Positions 9,161-16,888 of a stretch of DNA of 61,226 nucleotides are shown here, piece by piece; position 1 is the first letter of the stretch, and each line of letters starts with the position of its first letter. Under the pieces are notes generated by a model. That model searched no databases and was not told the origin of the DNA. It saw only the letters and a program-made list of their open reading frames with translations. This stretch comes from an uncultured bacterium. Its GTDB lineage: Bacteria > Planctomycetota > UBA1135 > GCA-002686595. The position numbers and the translations under genes were made by a program. Where the stretch lies: positions 1-61,226 of the forward strand of contig CALLKX010000065.1 in NCBI GenBank assembly GCA_938083085.1, in the 5' to 3' direction.

Positions 9161-9523
9161 TCAGTCTTCTTCCGGTCGCCAGCCGGAATCGGCCATGCGG
9201 ACGCGTCCCTTGCGGACGGTGACGCCCTCTTCCCGGAGCAGCTTGGCCTGGTCCCGCGCGGTGCCGCCGGTCACCCGGATGGTCCCGTCCGAGCCCAGGA
9301 CCCGGTGCCAGGGGACCCCCCGGTCCGCCACGAACCGTCGCAGGACGGTCCCCACGAAGCGCGCAGCCCGCGGGAGCCCCGCCTCCTCCGCCACCTGCCC
9401 GTAGCTCGCCACGCGGCCGGGCGGGATGGAGTCCACCGTGGCGAGGATGCGCTGCACGCGGGCGTCCTGGAGGGCCTCGGCCTCCGAGACCGCCCGTCCC
9501 TTCGGCGCGGGGCGTGGGCTCAC
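9161..9523 (-). CDS. Alkyltransferase-like protein (ATL), MGMT family without catalytic cysteine
   Basis: The 120-residue product is the C-terminal, DNA-binding half of the O6-methylguanine-DNA methyltransferase family. It has the helix-turn-helix signature IPPGRVASYGQVAEEAG and the position equivalent to PCHRV reads VPWHRVL, so Trp replaces the alkyl-accepting Cys. That substitution defines alkyltransferase-like proteins, which bind O6-alkylguanine without repairing it and hand the lesion to nucleotide excision repair. The start is a GTG at 9523 that overlaps the stop of bioY (GTGA), so the two are translationally coupled. The functional link to biotin uptake is not obvious. Confidence 0.93.
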   Translation of the reverse strand: MSPRPAPKGRAVSEAEALQDARVQRILATVDSIPPGRVASYGQVAEEAGLPRAARFVGTVLRRFVADRGVPWHRVLGSDGTIRVTGGTARDQAKLLREEGVTVRKGRVRMADSGWRPEED

Positions 9524-10065
9524 GGCCGCTCCCTGTGGGCGAGCAGCGGGCGCACGAAGAGCGCCGCCGCTGCGCTCTTGGCGAGGGCGCCAGGGAGCAA
9601 CCCGATGAGCGACGCTGCGCCGTCGCCGAGGGGCAGGTCGGCGCGCAGGAACAGCCAGGCGAAGCCCACGATCAGGATCGCGAGGTGAGCGCCCAGGAAG
9701 ACCATGACGTCATGGCGGAAGCGGCCGTCCGCGAGCCCTGCGAGGGCACCCCCGAGGACGAATGCCAGCACGAAGCCACCCGTCCCCAGGTCGAGGAAGA
9801 CCGCGCCTGGCGCCGAAGCTCCGCCCGAGAGGATGGGGGCGCCGGCCAGCACCGCGCCGAGAAACAGCGCCCCGGCGAGCCCCCCCGCCCGGGCGCCGAA
9901 CAGGGCCCCCGTCAGGAGCAGGCCCAGGGTCTGCAGCGTCACGGGCGCAGGCACCATCGGGACGGCCACCAGCCCGCCAGCCCAGACCGCCGCCGCGCCG
10001 AGCGGGCCGGCGAGGTGGCGCCACGGTGAGGAGGTGAGGAGGCGGGGAGGCGTCGAGGAGGCCAT
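9520..10065 (-). CDS. bioY: Biotin transporter BioY (ECF S component)
   Basis: With the ATG at 10065 the product has 181 residues and about six hydrophobic segments, as expected for BioY, the biotin-binding membrane subunit of energy-coupling-factor transporters. Family features are PVTLQTLGLLLTGALFG near the N-terminus and a Gly-rich GAVFLDLGTGGFVLAFVLGG segment. The open frame extends upstream to 10302, but that part is Pro/Arg-rich and lacks the family N-terminus, so the internal ATG is preferred. No clear ribosome binding site is seen before it. No EcfA/EcfT genes are adjacent; some BioY proteins work alone or share a module encoded elsewhere. It is coupled to the ATL gene. Confidence 0.9.
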   Translation of the reverse strand: MASSTPPRLLTSSPWRHLAGPLGAAAVWAGGLVAVPMVPAPVTLQTLGLLLTGALFGARAGGLAGALFLGAVLAGAPILSGGASAPGAVFLDLGTGGFVLAFVLGGALAGLADGRFRHDVMVFLGAHLAILIVGFAWLFLRADLPLGDGAASLIGLLPGALAKSAAAALFVRPLLAHRERP

Positions 10066-10499
10066 GGGGAGGTTGTATCGCCCCGTTCTGGACCGCGCCG
10101 GAGCTTTCTCCTCGGACGAGGCTGATCCTGCCGGGGCCGGCGGCGGGGCCCTTGATGTAGCCGGCGGGGGCCCGTGATGTAGCCGGCGGGGGGGAAGGGG
10201 TGTCCCGGCCAGAGACGCGGGCGACCGATGGGGAGCACGGTCTCCCAGGAAGGAATCACCGCGGCGCGTTGGCGGGCAAGGAGGGGGCGGATGCGACGAC
10301 ACACCGCCGCGGGCGGGTTAGTCTTCCGGCGCGACGCGATCCGCTGCCAGGGGCTGCTGACTCCCCAGGTCCTGGAACGGTGCATCGAGGCGCGACTCCG
10401 AGCGCGTTGGCCGGCCGGTCCCTGTCGGCGAGACGGCACCCCGCGGCCCCCTTTTCCTGACTCCCCTTCCCGCGAACCCGCGGAGACCGAGAGAGAGCG
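10066..10499. other. Intergenic region between bioY and rfbA, with a 22-bp direct repeat
   Basis: This 434-bp divergent gap contains two adjacent copies of a 22-bp unit, TGATGTAGCCGGCGGGGGCC and similar, at about 10153-10195, preceded by a decayed copy. The rest should contain both divergent promoters, but none can be pinned down. A GAGAGAGAG stretch just before 10500 may serve as the rfbA ribosome binding site. Confidence 0.5.
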
Positions 10500-11381
10500 A
10501 TGACACAACGTAAAGGCATCATCCTGGCCGGCGGCTCTGGAACCCGGCTGTACCCCATCACGACAGGGGTCTCGAAGCAGCTGCTGCCGATCTACGACAA
10601 GCCGATGATCTACTACCCCCTGTCGGTGCTGATGCTGGCGGGGATCCGGGAGATCATGATCATCACCACGCCCCACGACCTCGACCAGTTCGAGCGCACG
10701 CTCGGGGACGGGAGCCAGTGGGGGATCTCGCTCTCCTACATGGTGCAGCCCAGCCCGGACGGGCTCGCCCAGGCGTTCATCCTGGCCGAGGACTTCCTGG
10801 ACGGCGCGCCCTCGGCGATGGTGCTCGGCGACAACATCTTCTTCGGTCAGGGCCTGCCGCTCCTCCTGGAGGAGGCGGACAAGGCCAGCGCCGGCGCCAC
10901 GGTCTTCGGCTACCGGGTGGCCGATCCGGAGCGCTACGGCGTGGCCGACTTTGACAAGGACGGCACCGTCCGCGCCATCATCGAGAAGCCGCCCGAGCCG
11001 CCCTCGAACTACGCGGTCACCGGCCTCTACTTCGTGGACGGCAGCGCACCCGAGCGCGCTCGTCAGGTCACGCCGTCCGAGCGGGGAGAGCTGGAGATCA
11101 CCTCGCTGCTCGAGAGCTACCTCAACGACGGGTCGCTCTCGGTCAAGCGCATGGGCCGCGGCTACGCGTGGCTCGACACCGGCACCCACGCCTCGCTGCT
11201 GGATGCGGGCAACTTCGTCCGCACGCTCACCGAGCGGCAGGGCCAGCAGGTCGGCTCCCCCGACGAGATCGCCTTCGAGCTGGGTTGGATCTCCCGCGAG
11301 GAGCTCTTCTCCAGGGCAGAGCGCTTCGGCAAGAACGAGTATGGCGAGACCTTGAGGAAGCTCGCCGAGGAACACAGCTGA
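10500..11381 (+). CDS. rfbA: Glucose-1-phosphate thymidylyltransferase
   Basis: This enzyme makes dTDP-glucose from glucose-1-phosphate and dTTP, the first step toward dTDP-L-rhamnose and related sugars for surface polysaccharides. The 293 residues match the usual RmlA/RfbA length. Visible motifs are KGIILAGGSGTRLYPIT (nucleotide-binding loop), SKQLLPIYDKPMIYYPL, MVLGDNIFFGQG with the metal-binding Asp, EKPPEPPSNYAVTGLYF, and RGYAWLDTGTH. A purine-rich GAGAGAGAG lies just upstream of the ATG. The other rhamnose genes (rfbB, C, D) are not next to it, so it is a solitary copy in this window. Confidence 0.97.
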   Translation: MTQRKGIILAGGSGTRLYPITTGVSKQLLPIYDKPMIYYPLSVLMLAGIREIMIITTPHDLDQFERTLGDGSQWGISLSYMVQPSPDGLAQAFILAEDFLDGAPSAMVLGDNIFFGQGLPLLLEEADKASAGATVFGYRVADPERYGVADFDKDGTVRAIIEKPPEPPSNYAVTGLYFVDGSAPERARQVTPSERGELEITSLLESYLNDGSLSVKRMGRGYAWLDTGTHASLLDAGNFVRTLTERQGQQVGSPDEIAFELGWISREELFSRAERFGKNEYGETLRKLAEEHS

Positions 11382-11418
11382 CGCCGCGCGGCGGACCGGC
11401 TCGTTCCCAGGCTGCCGG

Positions 11419-11483
11419 TGAGCCCCAACGCTGAGCCCCAACGCTGAGCCCCAACGCTGAGTCCTAACGCTGAGCCTCAACAC
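11419..11483. repeat. 13-bp tandem repeat, 5 units
   Basis: Five units of TGAGCCCCAACGC lie head to tail: the first three are identical, the fourth and fifth carry two or three changes each. The array sits between the rfbA stop and the lipoprotein gene. With no inverted symmetry or spacers it is a plain minisatellite-like array, not CRISPR. Confidence 0.88.
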
Positions 11484-11591
11484 CGAGCTCAGGAATGGGG
11501 CCGGGGCCGGGCCCGGAAGTTGGAGGTTCCACCCAGAGGTGGGGCGCGGCGTGCGGGATTCGAGGCGGCTTCGAAGTATCGTCTGGGCGTG

Positions 11592-12848
11592 ATGCGCGCC
11601 CACGCCAACCTCCTGCTGCTCGTCCTCTGCGCCCCTCTTCTGCTGGTGGCGTGTGCCGCGGCGCCTGCGGGGGGAGAGCTCCCTGGTCGCGGTCCCGTGA
11701 TCACGGTCCTCGATGAGGCTGGCGGGCCCGTCGTCGACGCGGAGCTATGGGTCCTGGACCGCCGGACGCTGCGGGCGGAAGCGGCGGTGCTGGCGAGCCG
11801 GATCACCGGCGACTGGGTGGAGACCTCACTGCGGCTGGCGGTGGAGGTTCAGCGCACCGACAGCCGGGGCCGCGCGCGACTCCTGGAGCCGACGGACCCG
11901 GGTGCCTTCGTCGCGGCGCGCCGCGGCGCGCTCTTCGGGAGCGCCGAGGTGCCCTCCATCGGCCGCGAGGGGCTCGTGCTCTCGCTCCGGCCGCGCACGT
12001 CCTACCGAGCCCGCATCCTGGATTCGAGCGGCGCTCCGGCCGAGGGGGTCCCGTTGACCCTCGCGGTCCCAGGAGAGCCACGGCTCGAACGGTTGCCGGT
12101 CACATCGGTGACCGGTCCAGACGGGACGGCGGTGCTCTACGAGCCGCCCGCTGAGGCCCTCGTCGGGCTCAGGCGGCTCCCCCAGGGCACCGAGCGAGTC
12201 GCCTTGGCCCGCGTCGCGACGCGCGAGGTCATCGCCGTCCGGGTCGATCCCGTGGGGACCGGGGAGGCGTCGCTCCCCCCGTCGGCTGACCTCGTCATCC
12301 GCCTGACTCACCTCGGCCTCCCCGCCGAGGCGTGGGGCGGGGTGCTCCAGCTCTTCCCCGCCCGTAACGGGAGCCGCTCGGATGTCACCCTCGCGACCGA
12401 GGTCTTGGACTCCGTCGTGACCCTGCGGCACGTGGAGCGCGAGCTCGATCTCCGCGCCGTGCTGGTGGTGGGTGAGGGGGACAGTGGAAACGAGCGGCTG
12501 CTGGGTTCCCTCGGCCAGCTGATTCCCGCCATCGGCGCCGAGGAGCCGCGGCCCGCCCGCGAGGTCGCGCTGGACCGGGGGGTGCTCATCACGGGCCGCC
12601 TGGTCGACGGAGAGGGTCGAGCCCGTGCCCTCGAGGCCACGCAAGCGATGGTGGAGGGCGAGCCCAGCACCACCTGGACCCTGGTCACTGGCCCGGATGG
12701 AGGCTTCCGCTGGCTGATCACGGCGCCGGAGAGCGCCAAGGGCTGGTCGGCCGTGCGCATCGGCGGCCGACGAGACGGGGTGACGCTCTCCCTCCCTGAC
12801 TTCACGCCCGGCGGGACGGTGTCCCTCGGCGACGTTCTGTTGCCCTGA
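11592..12848 (+). CDS. Lipoprotein with carboxypeptidase-regulatory-like repeats
   Basis: With the ATG at 11592 the product has 418 residues and a lipoprotein signal peptide ending in LLVAC, so it is likely anchored by the cysteine at about residue 20. The mature part contains three or more beta-rich segments of the carboxypeptidase regulatory type, for example ITVLDEAGGPVVDAELWVL, RARILDSSGAPAEGVPLTL and GRLVDGEGRARALEATQAM, each followed by a DGxxxF/L-like turn. Such domains are common in planctomycete surface proteins and carry no known activity alone. The open frame extends to 11520, but that portion has no signal sequence. It stands alone, convergent with idi. Confidence 0.8.
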   Translation: MRAHANLLLLVLCAPLLLVACAAAPAGGELPGRGPVITVLDEAGGPVVDAELWVLDRRTLRAEAAVLASRITGDWVETSLRLAVEVQRTDSRGRARLLEPTDPGAFVAARRGALFGSAEVPSIGREGLVLSLRPRTSYRARILDSSGAPAEGVPLTLAVPGEPRLERLPVTSVTGPDGTAVLYEPPAEALVGLRRLPQGTERVALARVATREVIAVRVDPVGTGEASLPPSADLVIRLTHLGLPAEAWGGVLQLFPARNGSRSDVTLATEVLDSVVTLRHVERELDLRAVLVVGEGDSGNERLLGSLGQLIPAIGAEEPRPAREVALDRGVLITGRLVDGEGRARALEATQAMVEGEPSTTWTLVTGPDGGFRWLITAPESAKGWSAVRIGGRRDGVTLSLPDFTPGGTVSLGDVLLP

Positions 12849-12916
12849 GCACTGTCCCAGGCGCAGCGCTGCGAGGGGCCCCTGCGAGCTGGCCCGGAGG
12901 ATGAGACTCCGTGAAG

Positions 12917-12950
12917 GCCCTGAGAGGAGGGCCCTGAGAGGAGGGCCCTG
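12917..12950. repeat. 14-bp tandem repeat, about 2.4 units
   Basis: Two exact copies of GCCCTGAGAGGAGG are followed by GCCCTG. The repeat occupies the gap between the convergent lipoprotein and idi genes, which otherwise holds nothing recognisable. Confidence 0.75.
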
Positions 12951-12997
12951 CGCAGGTCGCCGCGCCGGCCGCAGGGAAGAGCGCCAGACGGCGGGAC

Positions 12998-13549
12998 TCA
13001 GGTCAGCCGGGAGGTGGCGTCTCGCACCACGGGCCAGGCGAGCTGGAACCAGGGGGTGTATCGCTCCCCGTCACCGATCTCCGCGTCGAGGACGCCGGGC
13101 TCGATGAAGCGGAAGTCGGCCACCTCGATGGGGTCGGGCTGCAGGTCATGGGGCTCCACCTTGCCGATGAAGACCGTCACGACCTCGTGCTCTGTCCCCA
13201 CGTCTCCGTAGGTGGCGCGGTACTCGTAGCGGTGGATGGGCGCGATCTCCACCGTGGCGCCGAGCTCCTCGCGGACGCGACGGCGTGCCGCGTCGGCCAC
13301 GTCCTCGTCGCCCACCGGATGACTGCAGCAGCTGTTGGACCAGAACCCCGGCCAGAGCGGCTTGGTGTCGTGGCGCTGGTGGATCAGGAGCCTCCCTTCA
13401 CGGTCGAAGAGGTAGACCGAGAAGGCGCGGTGGCGCAGGCCTTCCGGGGCGTGGCAGCGCGCCCGGGTGTCGGTGCCGACCGGGGCATCGTTGCCGTCCA
13501 CCAGCACGAGCCGTTCGTCGGCGCGGGATCCCCAGAGCTCACTGTTCAT
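12998..13549 (-). CDS. idi: Isopentenyl-diphosphate delta-isomerase, type 1
   Basis: Type 1 Idi interconverts isopentenyl and dimethylallyl diphosphate for isoprenoid synthesis. The 183-residue product from the ATG at 13549 matches E. coli Idi (182). It has the Nudix-like fold signatures: RAFSVYLFDREGRLLIHQRH, WPGFWSNSCCSHP with the active-site Cys, RRRVREELG (Nudix-type helix) and YEYRATYGDVGTEHEV with the active-site Glu. The longer open frame back to 13630 adds a segment with no counterpart in the family. It is followed by the membrane glycosyltransferase gene upstream on the same strand (90-bp gap), which may relate to polyprenyl-linked sugar use, but that is inference. Confidence 0.95.
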   Translation of the reverse strand: MNSELWGSRADERLVLVDGNDAPVGTDTRARCHAPEGLRHRAFSVYLFDREGRLLIHQRHDTKPLWPGFWSNSCCSHPVGDEDVADAARRRVREELGATVEIAPIHRYEYRATYGDVGTEHEVVTVFIGKVEPHDLQPDPIEVADFRFIEPGVLDAEIGDGERYTPWFQLAWPVVRDATSRLT

Positions 13550-13639
13550 GCCAGAGGTGATAGGCGCTTCCGGGTCCGGCGCGAAGGGGGCGCTCCTCGA
13601 AATCAGCCCGGAGTCGCTCTCTGGGCCCATCCGGCGGAC

Positions 13640-15295
13640 TCAGGGCCGCCGGATGTAGAGCCCCAGGTGGTCGTAGCGGTCCTGGGCCGCGAGTTCGTAC
13701 GGCCCACCCTCGGATTGCATGCGACCCCCGGCCTCCATGGAGCGCCTGGGGGCGATGACGAGGCGCGGAGTGGGTTCCCCCTCGGGGAGCGCGTCCAGCT
13801 CCACGAGCCGTGCGGGGATGCCGAGGTCCAGCACCCGGAACAGGGGACCCCACACGAAGGCGACCGCGACGGGCTCTGTGATCTCGGTGGCCCGCAGGGT
13901 CAGGGCAATGTCGTCGAAGGAGCCGGCGGGGTGGGCGTCCTCGGGCAGGGGGTGATGGACCGCGGGGACGTGGAGCGCGGCGCCCGGGCCGATGAAGAGC
14001 GTCGACCAGGTGACGAGACCGCACCAGATCACCGCCAGGGCCGCGAGACCGTCGGCCATGGCGCCGCCGAACCGGCCCCGGGCCACCGTCCAGAGGACGC
14101 CGAGCCCCTCCGCTGCCAGGACCACGAGGATCACGTCCACCGGCAGATAAATGCGTGCGAGCTCGGGGAAGTTGAAGCGCAGGAACAGCAGCAGGGTGGG
14201 GATGATCGCCCAGGCGAGCAGCCAGACCAGCCACTTCGCGTCTCGGGTCAGGGCGCCGGCGAGGCCGAGCAGCGCGAGGGCCAGCACCGGGATGGAGACT
14301 TGCCGCGGGACGGCCACCACGTCGAGGAGGTAGCTGAAGGCGAGCTCGCGCCGCTGCCACCACCCGTAGGTGGCGTCGAGGGACGAGGAGAACCACTTGG
14401 CCCTGGCGAACTCGCTGAAGAACAGCAGGCCGATCGTGAGTGCGCCCACTGGGATGCAGGCGGCGAGGCCGAAGGCGACCCGGCGCGAGCGCCACGGGGC
14501 GACGCTCTGGCCCGTCGGGCCCGTACGGAACAGGGGCACCACGAGCATGGCGAGGACGAAGGTGTACACGGTGGCCATCTCGTGGAACCCGTACGCCAGC
14601 AGCGACGTGGCCGTGATCCCCACTGCGCCGCGCGTCAGGGCCCGCGTGTCTCGCTCGCCGGCCTCCGTGTACATGCGCCAGGCGATCGCGATCATCCAGA
14701 TGAGGAAGAAGGTGCAGGCTGCCTGACCCCATCCCGTGCGGGAGACCATCACGTGCCCGAGCTGGACGGCCATCAGTCCGCCCCCCGCGATGGCGACCAG
14801 CGGCTCCCGCGGCGCGACGCGCCGAAGCCACAACAGCACGAGGATCGAGGTCAGCGCGCCCAGGATCGCCTGATCCAGGCGCAGGGCCGCCACGCGGCTG
14901 AAGCCTGCCCGGGCCCCGAGCCGAGCGGCGTAGCGGGTGCTGAGCTGGTGCAGGTAGCCGTGGGGGTAAGTGGAGCGCCCCTCGTTCTGGCTGAAGTCCC
15001 GGACCAGGTCCGCGGCCCACTCCCGGTCCTCTTCCAGCCAAACGCTCGGGCCGCTGGCGAGGTCGATCTGATGGACCTGCGCGGACCAGAGGAACTCGCC
15101 ATCATCCGGCGACATCCGGCCCTGGTCCAGGCCCTTCCCGCGCAGGAAGAGCGCGACGAACGCGATGAGGAGCGCGGCGGGGAGCAGCCAGATGGGCGCG
15201 ATGGACGCGCCGCTCCCGGTCCCGGCGGGGGAGGCGGGGGGAGGCGGCGACGTGCGTGCGGCGTCGTCGGTTGCGCGCGGCTCGGACGGATCCAT
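13640..15295 (-). CDS. Membrane glycosyltransferase, GT-C fold (PMT/ArnT-like)
   Basis: The 551-residue protein has about eleven to twelve hydrophobic segments and a soluble C-terminal region (about 450-551). After the first membrane segment comes MSPDDGEFLWSAQ, which matches the acidic first-loop motif of GT-C enzymes that use polyprenyl-phosphate sugars. A YPHGYLHQLSTRYAARLGA segment follows in the first large loop. The closest general class is the dolichyl-phosphate-mannose mannosyltransferase/ArnT group (GT39/GT83-like); donor and acceptor cannot be told from sequence. The ATG at 15295 is preferred over a TTG/GTG-type extension to 15331. It diverges from the aldo/keto reductase gene with 82 bp between starts. 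Confidence 0.8.
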   Translation of the reverse strand: MDPSEPRATDDAARTSPPPPASPAGTGSGASIAPIWLLPAALLIAFVALFLRGKGLDQGRMSPDDGEFLWSAQVHQIDLASGPSVWLEEDREWAADLVRDFSQNEGRSTYPHGYLHQLSTRYAARLGARAGFSRVAALRLDQAILGALTSILVLLWLRRVAPREPLVAIAGGGLMAVQLGHVMVSRTGWGQAACTFFLIWMIAIAWRMYTEAGERDTRALTRGAVGITATSLLAYGFHEMATVYTFVLAMLVVPLFRTGPTGQSVAPWRSRRVAFGLAACIPVGALTIGLLFFSEFARAKWFSSSLDATYGWWQRRELAFSYLLDVVAVPRQVSIPVLALALLGLAGALTRDAKWLVWLLAWAIIPTLLLFLRFNFPELARIYLPVDVILVVLAAEGLGVLWTVARGRFGGAMADGLAALAVIWCGLVTWSTLFIGPGAALHVPAVHHPLPEDAHPAGSFDDIALTLRATEITEPVAVAFVWGPLFRVLDLGIPARLVELDALPEGEPTPRLVIAPRRSMEAGGRMQSEGGPYELAAQDRYDHLGLYIRRP

Positions 15296-15377
15296 GGAGC
15301 AGAGGCTAGCGGTTCGGCTGGACCGGGGCACGGTTGGGACGGGAACGGTCGGCGGCGGTTATCGTCTTACCCTCTCC

Positions 15378-16250
15378 ATGGAACTCTCGAACATCATCGC
15401 AGGCCTCTGGCGGCAGCCGGAGTGGGACCTCGAAGGCGCCGCCCTGGCGGCCTGGACGCGGCAGGTCCTCGAACTGGGGGTCGACACGGTCGATCTGGCG
15501 GACATCTACGGCGGCTACACGGTGGAGGAGGCCTTCGGGGCGGCGCTGCGCGCGGACCCGGGCCTGCGCCGCGAGCTGAAGCTGATCACGAAGTGCAACA
15601 TCAAGCTGGTCTCCGAGCGCCGGCCGGCCCATCGCCGGCACGGCTATGACTCCAGCTGTGCGCACATCGTCGACTCCGCGGAGCGGAGCCTGAAGGCCCT
15701 GGGGACCGATCACCTGGAGCTGCTCCTGCTGCACCGCCAGGACCCGCTCATGGACCCCGACGAGGTCGCCGCCGCCTTCTCGGCGCTTGAGGCCAGCGGC
15801 AAGGTGCTGGCCTTCGGGGTGTCCAACTTCACGCCGTCCTGCCTCGACGCGCTCCAGAGCCGCCTCGAGCGGCCCCTGGTGACCAACCAGGTGGAGGCCT
15901 CGGTCCTGCACCTCGATCCTTTCGTGGACGGCACCCTGGACCAGGCGCTCGCACGTCGCTTCCGGCCCATGGCCTGGTCGCCCCTCGGCGGCGGGCGGCT
16001 CTTCTCGGGTGACGGAGAGCAGGAGGCCCGGGTCCGGGCGGCGGTGGCCAAGGTGGCGGACGAGCTTGGCGAGCGCGTCGACACGGTCGCCTACGCCTTC
16101 CTGCTGCGGCACCCGACGCGGATGCGGCCGATCACCGGTACCGGGCGGCTAGATCGGATCGCCGCCGCCGTGCGGGCGTGTGAGGTCTCCCTGTCACGAG
16201 ACCAGTGGTTTGAGCTGTGGACGGCCTCAACAGGCGCTCCGCTCCCCTGA
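15378..16250 (+). CDS. Aldo/keto reductase, YdhF-like
   Basis: The 290-residue NADPH-dependent reductase aligns closely with E. coli YdhF (298). The catalytic tetrad is visible: Asp in TVDLADIYGGY, Tyr in the same motif, Lys in LKLITKCNI and His in LLLLHRQDPLMDPDEV. Further family motifs are GKVLAFGVSNFTPSCLD, TNQVEASVLH, RPMAWSPLGGGRLF and MRPITGTGRLDRI at the cofactor-binding end. The physiological substrate is unknown. The ATG at 15378 matches the family start; the open frame upstream overlaps the divergent glycosyltransferase start. Confidence 0.95.
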   Translation: MELSNIIAGLWRQPEWDLEGAALAAWTRQVLELGVDTVDLADIYGGYTVEEAFGAALRADPGLRRELKLITKCNIKLVSERRPAHRRHGYDSSCAHIVDSAERSLKALGTDHLELLLLHRQDPLMDPDEVAAAFSALEASGKVLAFGVSNFTPSCLDALQSRLERPLVTNQVEASVLHLDPFVDGTLDQALARRFRPMAWSPLGGGRLFSGDGEQEARVRAAVAKVADELGERVDTVAYAFLLRHPTRMRPITGTGRLDRIAAAVRACEVSLSRDQWFELWTASTGAPLP

Positions 16251-16352
16251 CGCGCTCACGTCTTCGGGGAGGATGTCGCCGCTCGGGGCGCGGTCCTCTC
16301 GATGGCCACCCGTCGCCGCGGATCACGGAGCGGCGGAGTGGATCGGGGTCGC

Positions 16353-16847
16353 TCAGGCCGCCTTGTCTCTTGATTCCTGCGCGATCGGGGCCGGAGTGTC
16401 TTGGGTCCAGTCCTCGCTGAACTCCTCTCCGCGGTCGGTGGCGGGAGCGAGCTGATCCAGCGCCCCGTTGAGGGCGTCGCAGAGCTCGGAGAACTCGTCG
16501 TGCTTGCGGATCTTGCAGTGGCGAACCGCGCCGCCCGCCGCGATCTCCTTGAGGTGCTGGGTCATGCGATACGCCGGACCCGCGACGCGGTGCGTGGCCG
16601 CGATGCCCACGCAGACCATCAGCGGGACGAGCACGCCGAGGGTCCACAGCGTGTTCTTGAGGACGAGGGACCTGGACTCCTCGAGGAGCTGCTCCCCACC
16701 GCTGGGGATCGACTGCGCGAGCTCCAGGAGGGTGGTGTTGATCAAGATGACCTGGAACAACGCACAGGTCGCCCCCATGGCCGTGAAGATCCCGACCAGC
16801 TTCAGCTGGAGGGGCTTGTTGATGAGCTTGCGCTTGCGCTTGTGCAT
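16353..16847 (-). CDS. Two-TM membrane protein with HAMP-like region
   Basis: The 164-residue product from the ATG at 16847 starts MHKRKRKLINKPLQLKL, followed by two membrane segments (about 17-38 and 68-92) with a short external helix-rich loop between. After the second segment comes VAGPAYRMTQHLKEIAAGG, which resembles a HAMP linker, and then HDEFSELCDALNGALDQL. It resembles small HAMP-only proteins found near chemotaxis or type IV pilus genes in other phyla. An alternative GTG at 16892 overlaps the stop of the upstream prepilin gene (GTGA) and would add 15 residues. It closes a three-gene operon with two prepilin-like genes. A role in assembly or sensing at the pilus/secretion site is inference. 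Confidence 0.72.
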   Translation of the reverse strand: MHKRKRKLINKPLQLKLVGIFTAMGATCALFQVILINTTLLELAQSIPSGGEQLLEESRSLVLKNTLWTLGVLVPLMVCVGIAATHRVAGPAYRMTQHLKEIAAGGAVRHCKIRKHDEFSELCDALNGALDQLAPATDRGEEFSEDWTQDTPAPIAQESRDKAA

Positions 16848-16888
16848 GATTCTCAGGGTCTGGTGCGGCCGCCGAGCCGCAGGTCGAT

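Noticed and set aside
11419..11483. Possible CRISPR array
   Set aside because: Units are directly adjacent, 13 bp long, with no unique spacers and no cas genes in the window.
13148..15649. Long plus-strand frame opposite idi and the glycosyltransferase gene
   Set aside because: Antisense shadow; no motif, and it contradicts two well-supported minus-strand genes.
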